Shown here in pieces: positions 58,734 to 64,000 of a stretch of DNA of 64,000 bases. Location: assembly GCA_032358255.1 (NCBI GenBank), contig JAULBX010008883.1, positions 186,001-250,000 on the forward strand, read 5' to 3'. This DNA is from Heterotrichella gracilis (taxonomy: Eukaryota > Sar > Xanthophyceae > Tribonematales > Xanthonemataceae). The stretch's first letter is position 1. Each line of letters opens with the position of its first letter. The notes below the pieces were generated by a model. It worked only from the letters and a program-made list of their open reading frames with translations, did no database searches and had not been told where the DNA came from. The translations under genes were made by a program, and so were the position numbers.

Positions 58734-61700
58734 ATGGCCAGCCTGCCGGCTGATGTAGCGGCCACCCTCCAGCACCACTCGCACATCCAGTCAGGCATCT
58801 CCTCCGGCCACTGCTGGCTCCTCAACAAAGCCACGCTGCTGGTCTGGAAAGCCGGGGAAACCTCCTGCGCCAGCCATCAACTCCCCTATGAGGAGGGAGG
58901 CCTGTACTTTGCTGCAGCCCTGCCCCACACAGCTGGCCTGGCAGTCGCGCTATGCTCCCAACAAGGGAACCTGACCCTCTGGAAAGCCTTTGAGGACCCC
59001 AGTTCGGAGCAGTTTTCAGCCCGGGTGGGGGGCAATGTGTGCGCCATGGCGGCGCAGGTGTCGGAGCAAGAAGGGGCTAGCAGGCTGGCTGTGGTGGTGG
59101 CCACATCTGCTGGCGAGCTGCACCGAGTGGGTCTAGAGCTGGGCCTTGAAGCAGCGGTAAATATCCAGCAGGGCAAGCTGGTGGCACCCGAGCAGCCAGG
59201 TGAGGCATTTTGCACTAAGTGCTCTTTGAAACCCTTTGCATCCATGAAATTTTTATCATGGCACGTGGAAAGAGCTTCCGCACACTGGATGCGGTTGGCC
59301 ACGTTATGCCGCCCCATCAGCAATCAAACTCAGAAAGTACTGGGTCAGCGTAGACCACACTGCTTGGTGCGTGTCACAGATCTTGCCATATAGGATTTAG
59401 GATTTAGTCAGTCACCATGCCTTCCCTGTACCACAGCCCTTACACCCCACACAGCCACCTGCGTCACCTGACCCATGCTGCACCTGCCTCTACCCAGGTG
59501 GCTTGTTTGGGCGGCGCACAGCCCCCACCCCTTCCCCCCTCCCCGCCACCTCGCTGGCCCTGGTGCCTGTGGGGGGGGCGCTGCAGCTGCTGGTGCTGGC
59601 GGGGCACACACTGGACTGCTGGAAGGTGGGTGATGGTGGTGGTGGTGGTGGTGGCGGCGGCGGCGGTGGTGGGGTTGCATGTAGTGGGAATGTGGATGCG
59701 ATCGACGCCAGAAGGGGCGTGTGCAATATTGTGGAGGCAAATGTCGCACGAGGAGAGCTGCAGGCGCACAGAAAATGGAATTGCCCTGCAATTACTTCAA
59801 TTAATGATTCTGTTCACATCAGTGAGACCCATTCACACCCTCAGCAAGGCTTGAAAAGTGAACACACGTGTCTGAAATTTGCACCCGCTTTTTGCATTGC
59901 AGATCGAGCCCTGGTCAGACCCTGGGACCAGCTTCCAGTGGTCCTTTGCCCTGGACCACCACCTGCACCCCACCACAGCCAGTGCCCCCACCCTCCAGCA
60001 CCTCACCACTGCCCCCACCAGCGACGCACCCACCACCGCCGCCGTGCTGGCTGTGGGTGCGGATGGTGGTGCCCAGGTGGTGGTGGTGCAGGCGGGGGTG
60101 GATGCCGCACCCACCGGGGTGAAAGCATATGGGATCAAACAAGGTGGGCACAGACAATCCCTAGTTAATCCACGATGTCACGATTGTAGGCCCATGCAAT
60201 CTCCTGCTTAAAATCGTGAACATAGGCCATCATAACCCTTGTCGGTCGGCCTGCAACCTACCGCTACCCCACCCCATACAACTCTCCACCATCCCACACC
60301 ATCGCTGACCACCGCCCTACCCCCTGCAGAGCTGGAGCACGGCCGCGGCTACCAGGTGTGCATCACCGCAAGGGGGGATAATGCCCTGGTGTGGCGCTAC
60401 GGGGGGCCCGCGGTCTCGCACTGCCTGACCACAGGCGCACACCAAACCCTACTCCAGGGTCCGGACTGCCTGGCTGCCGCCAGCACCGCCAGCTTCTGGG
60501 TGGTGCTGGGGCGGGTGCAGGGGGTGCGATTTACTGAGGTGGAGGAGGGGGGGCCTTCTCCCAGCAAGCGGCCACGGGTGGAGGGTATGGGAGGTGTGCA
60601 TGTGGTGGGGAGAGGGACGGGAAGGGAGGGGGTGGGGGGGGGGGGGGGCAGTAGTGGTGGGGGTTATTGGGAGGGGTTAGCCCCATGACTAGCTTTGGAC
60701 ATTAACAAGATCACCGGACCTCTCCCCCAAGGGCAGGCTCCATGATTGCATCAATGTAGCGCGCATGCGCCCCAGAAATTTGCATGATTTACAAATTTAT
60801 GTCCCTACAGGTTCATATCCATGTTTGTATCACGTGATATTTGAGTTCATGTTCCTACCGCTATTGCATGCACTTGCAGCCAACCCGCCAACCCTCCAAC
60901 CCTCTGCCCCTCAAATCCACCCCCTGATCTCTCTTCTCACCCCCATCCCCCACCCCCCACCACAGCCCCCGCCCCCCTCAGCGCTGACCAGGAGGCTCAC
61001 GCGCTGCGCCTGCTGGAGGGGGCATGCAGCGCTGGCAGGGCGCAGCCCACCCTGGCGGCTGAGCTGGCGGAGTTAGGGGCGTTCCAGGTACGCTTGCTAG
61101 CTGTGGGTGTGGGAACTTTATATATCTACATCATGGGGCCCCATTACTACCACACATGAAGCTCGAATACCCAGCCTGGCACTCAAGAGCACACAAGGGA
61201 GCAGCGTCTGTGCACACTGCACCACGTCTACACAGCGGGAACACACGAACGTCACATAATTTATTGCATGACCTGCTCCTTATGCATAACCTCATGCTGA
61301 TCCACTCACCCCTTTCTCCCCGCATCCCCAAACCCTAAACCCTAAATTGTTTAACCCACATCCCCAGGTTGCCGGGAGCGCCAACGTGGTAGCCCAGTAC
61401 AGCGCTCGGGTGGCAGACACACTGGCCAAGCGGTGGGGGGGGGCAGGGGGCGGCGACGGTGGGGCGGTGGGGGATGCGCTGCGTGACAAGCTCAACAGCC
61501 ATGGGGTGCTGCTGCAGTGCCTGGAGGAGGGGGGTGTGCTGGCCAGGTGGGTGGTGGTGTTAATGGGCATCAGTACCCCATGCTGACCTGTGCTCCCGAT
61601 ACAGACCCTTGTACCCCACACTCCCTACTCTCCCCATCCCACCCCACACACACCACGCCCTGCCTATATGCACCCCTTCCCTTATCACCCCTTTCACATC

Positions 61701-64000
61701 CTCCCCTGCACCATGCATCCTGCCACCCCACATCTTTGCCTTTTCCAAGGTTTGTCCCAACACCTTAACCACCCTCTGCCCCCACAGGCTGGACCCCCTG
61801 ACCATGCGTGTGGTGTTTGAGATGGGGGAGAAGCTGGCTGCTGTGGGGAGCATCAGGGAGCGGGAAAATGCGGCGCTGCAGGGGGGCGGGACGGGCCGGG
61901 AGGGGGCTGTGGGGGGTGCCGCGGCTGTGCTGCGGGAGGTCATTGTGGGGGCGGGGAGGCAGTGCATGCCACAGGTGGGTGGGTGGGTTGTTGGGTCCTC
62001 TCATTGCCATGTGCCAATCTCACCCTTGATGGCAGCGCAAAGCTGTTCTCACATATGCATGTGCGTGTGTGTTCTGATCCCGCCCTCTGATGCCCACACT
62101 TGAGGATCACGTTTTTCCTTGTGTCACATTTTTGGGTTTCCCCTTCCCCAGGTGCCCTCTGCAATTGAGCAGCGGTCAGAATGGGAGGTGTTCTACTCGA
62201 CCCCCACCGCCAGCGCCCCCGCCTTTTTCTCAGCGGCAGCAGCCTACCCCCGGGAGCACCTCACGCCCACCCCGGGGACCGCAAAACGCAATTTGAATGC
62301 CCTTTCAGAGCTGGTGGCAGTGGTGGGGGGTGCCCTGGATGCGGCGGCTGCCCAGCGAGGGGTGCAGCAGGGGTGCTACCCCAGTGCGGCCAATGTGGCG
62401 GCGCATGGGGTGGCGGGTGGGGGGTGGGGGGCGGGGAGGGAGGTGCGGGGAGCGCTGGGGGCGCTGCTTGATGCAGCCTTCAGGTGGGTGTGCTCTGAAA
62501 GCATGAAGGGGTTTGCTAGGATAATGATTTTAAAATCCAACGTAATTCCAGCATAGCGGGGTTGCTTTTTGGGGACACTTGACTATAAATTGAGTTGGAA
62601 GTCTCAGGCTTCTGTTGTTTCTGCTGCATAGAATGGCCGTTGCTGGGGTTGCCTCTACACTTTTGCAATTGTATATTTGCTTAGTTTACGTTCATTCTTT
62701 GACCCCTATATCCTATACCGGTGCAGCCTGCTCCCCCGCCTCCAGCAAGAGGCTCCCGGCTCCACCTGGGATTGCGTCCAGCTGGCACTGGGATTGGCAG
62801 AAAGGGCACTGAATGCCGCAGCTGCCGCGCTGGCTGCAGCACACAGCTCTGATGTAGTGGTGCTAGGGGGGGCATATGTGCGGCTGAGGGGGGTAGCCCT
62901 GGGGGCCCTGCTGGAGGAGGGGGTGCGGCTGGTGGAGGTGGGGGATGCGCGGGCCGAGGTGAGGGAGAGGTGGGAGGGGGGTTTGCGTGCAGGCTGGATG
63001 GGTGTGGTGGTGCTGGGTTGTTGCAATGCATATGTGCTCGTCGCGCACCAGTATCATTATTCTAGGTCTAATCAATACTCATCGCGCACCACTGTACACA
63101 TAAAATTGCTATGATCACACCGCCACCCTCCCATTTTGCACACCATGCCCCTGTCTCCCTCCATCCACCCACCTCCTGTTTCCCCTTCCCATTTTTCAGT
63201 CCCTGGTGGATGCCGTCGAGTCCCTGGCCGAGGCGCACCGGGCTTACCCCCAGCTGTTTAGGGTTTGCGAGCTGCGCGCTGACCCCGAGCGCACCTACGC
63301 ACACATGGAGGGGCTGGGGCCATCGGGGCCCAGGGACAGGCTGCAGGTGTGGGGACAGAACCTCAAAAACTCTAGAAACCCCTCAATGAAACCCTGGATC
63401 CTGAGGTTGCAATTAGGCCTGGCTGCAGGGACAGGAATGGTTGAGCGAATCCCCACCTTCCCACATGCCCACTCAACCAAAACGCATGTCACAGACTGTA
63501 TGAATTTAAACTTACGGTCCCATTTATTTTTATTGTGTATAATGCACCTCTCCAGGCCCTCCTACCCGTTCACATTCCTCCCCCACACCCACCCCACACA
63601 GGAGCCCTCCTTCGCCGCGTATGTGTTCCAACAACTGGCCTCATCAGGCAGGGGGGGCGAGCTACTCTCCCTGCCACCCGTTTTCAACGCTGAGCTGGCG
63701 CGCTGGCTGGCGGCCCCCGCAGGGAATGGCGGTGCGGATGGTGCGGGTGTGCGGCTGAGGCTGCGGTGGCTGCACGCGCTGCGCATGCGCCAGTACGGGA
63801 CTGCGGGGGCTGTGCTGGAGGTGGTGGCGGAGGCTGAGCAGGTGGGCGGGAGGGGCTGTGGGGGGGGTGGCAGGGAGAGGGGAAGGGGGTGGGGGGGAAG
63901 GATTGCATCTCAGACGCTGGTAGGGGGTCGTGATAGGTGATGGCAGGTAGAATGTGCTCACCCGCAAAATTTGGGGGCTGTGATGGGTGATTGCGGAGAT
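58734..64000 (+). CDS. Nucleoporin NUP133-like (partial, runs off window)
   Basis: Exons: 58734-59199, 59498-59625, 59903-60143, 60330-60584, 60966-61087, 61368-61546, 61788-61974, 62152-62483, 62727-62958, 63200-63346 and 63602-63841, all in phase, 843 codons to the edge. The first 300 or so residues have beta-propeller character (GHCWLLNKATLLVWKAGETS, GNLTLWKAFEDP, LLVLAGHTLDCWK, DNALVWRYGGPAVSH), with GGLFGRRT as in the Nup133/Nup155-type propeller. A basic KRPRVEG loop follows, then an alpha-helical stack (DQEAHALRLLEGACSAG, LRDKLNSHGVLLQCLEE, SEWEVFYSTP, PSFAAYVFQQL). The VFQQL, then LRLRWLHALRMRQYGTAGAV order fits the Nup133 C-terminal domain, part of the Y-complex of the nuclear pore scaffold. 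A longer name such as Nup155 is less likely because of the WLHAL region. The ATG at 58734 is in ACCATGG context. Confidence 0.8.
59630..59674 (+). repeat. (GGT/GGC)n microsatellite in NUP133 intron
   Basis: A GGT/GGC trinucleotide run begins a few bases after the donor at 59626. Confidence 0.85.
61329..61347 (-). repeat. Telomere-like repeat run in NUP133 intron
   Basis: AAACCCTAAACCCTAAAT, about two and a half units of CCCTAAA, just before the acceptor at 61367. Confidence 0.85.

Noticed and set aside
1-64000. CRISPR arrays, tRNA or rRNA genes, bacterial contamination
   Set aside because: No spaced direct repeats, tRNA B-box contexts or rRNA signatures were found; every recognised gene has spliceosomal introns.

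Overview
The window is nuclear DNA of a eukaryote, most likely a green alga (Chlorophyta, chlorophycean-like; species not determinable). Genes are built of many short exons (60-650 nt) with GT-AG introns whose phases match when I join them. The gene set is plant or algal: a NUMOD3-motif protein, a plastid-type CPBP protease, a GH9 cellulase and an algal-type ArsM. Telomere-like TTTAGGG runs (plant/Chlorella-type repeat) lie inside introns. There are no operons, tRNAs, rRNAs, CRISPR arrays or recognisable virus-like elements.

Layout, left to right: a secreted Cys-rich repeat protein made by exon-triplet duplication (265-4339, -); a RAMA + JAMM/MPN deubiquitinase of the MPND type (5564-11236, -, 5' end open); a small one-TM protein (12841-13468, -, 5' end open); a plastid-type CPBP/CAAX protease (14731-17158, +); an armadillo-repeat protein (19350-21779, +); a tiny secreted LysM protein (22682-23598, +) with a possible further exon at 24075-24343; a NUMOD3-motif protein (25762-29636, +); a secreted GH9 endoglucanase (31089-36163, +); a HAD/Cof-type phosphatase (37983-39909, -); an unrecognised 578-aa protein (40832-43642, -); a RING finger protein (45278-46950, +); an arsenite methyltransferase (49519-51595, -); a U2AF-large-subunit-like splicing factor (52860-57870, -); and, divergent from it, a NUP133-type nucleoporin that runs off the right edge (58734-64000, +).

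The genes are unrelated housekeeping, chromatin, cell-surface and detoxification functions; I see no pathway cluster. The most unusual feature is how the DNA behaves. At least seven introns or 3' flanks carry decayed local copies of the neighbouring exon-intron junction (splice site plus 20-100 nt of exon), sometimes several in tandem and interleaved with TTTAGGG runs. The exon-triplet duplication in the first gene looks like a large and successful case of the same process. A roughly 70-100 bp interspersed repeat also sits in four different introns. Exon boundaries below are read by eye from splice consensus and frame continuity; no transcript evidence was available.
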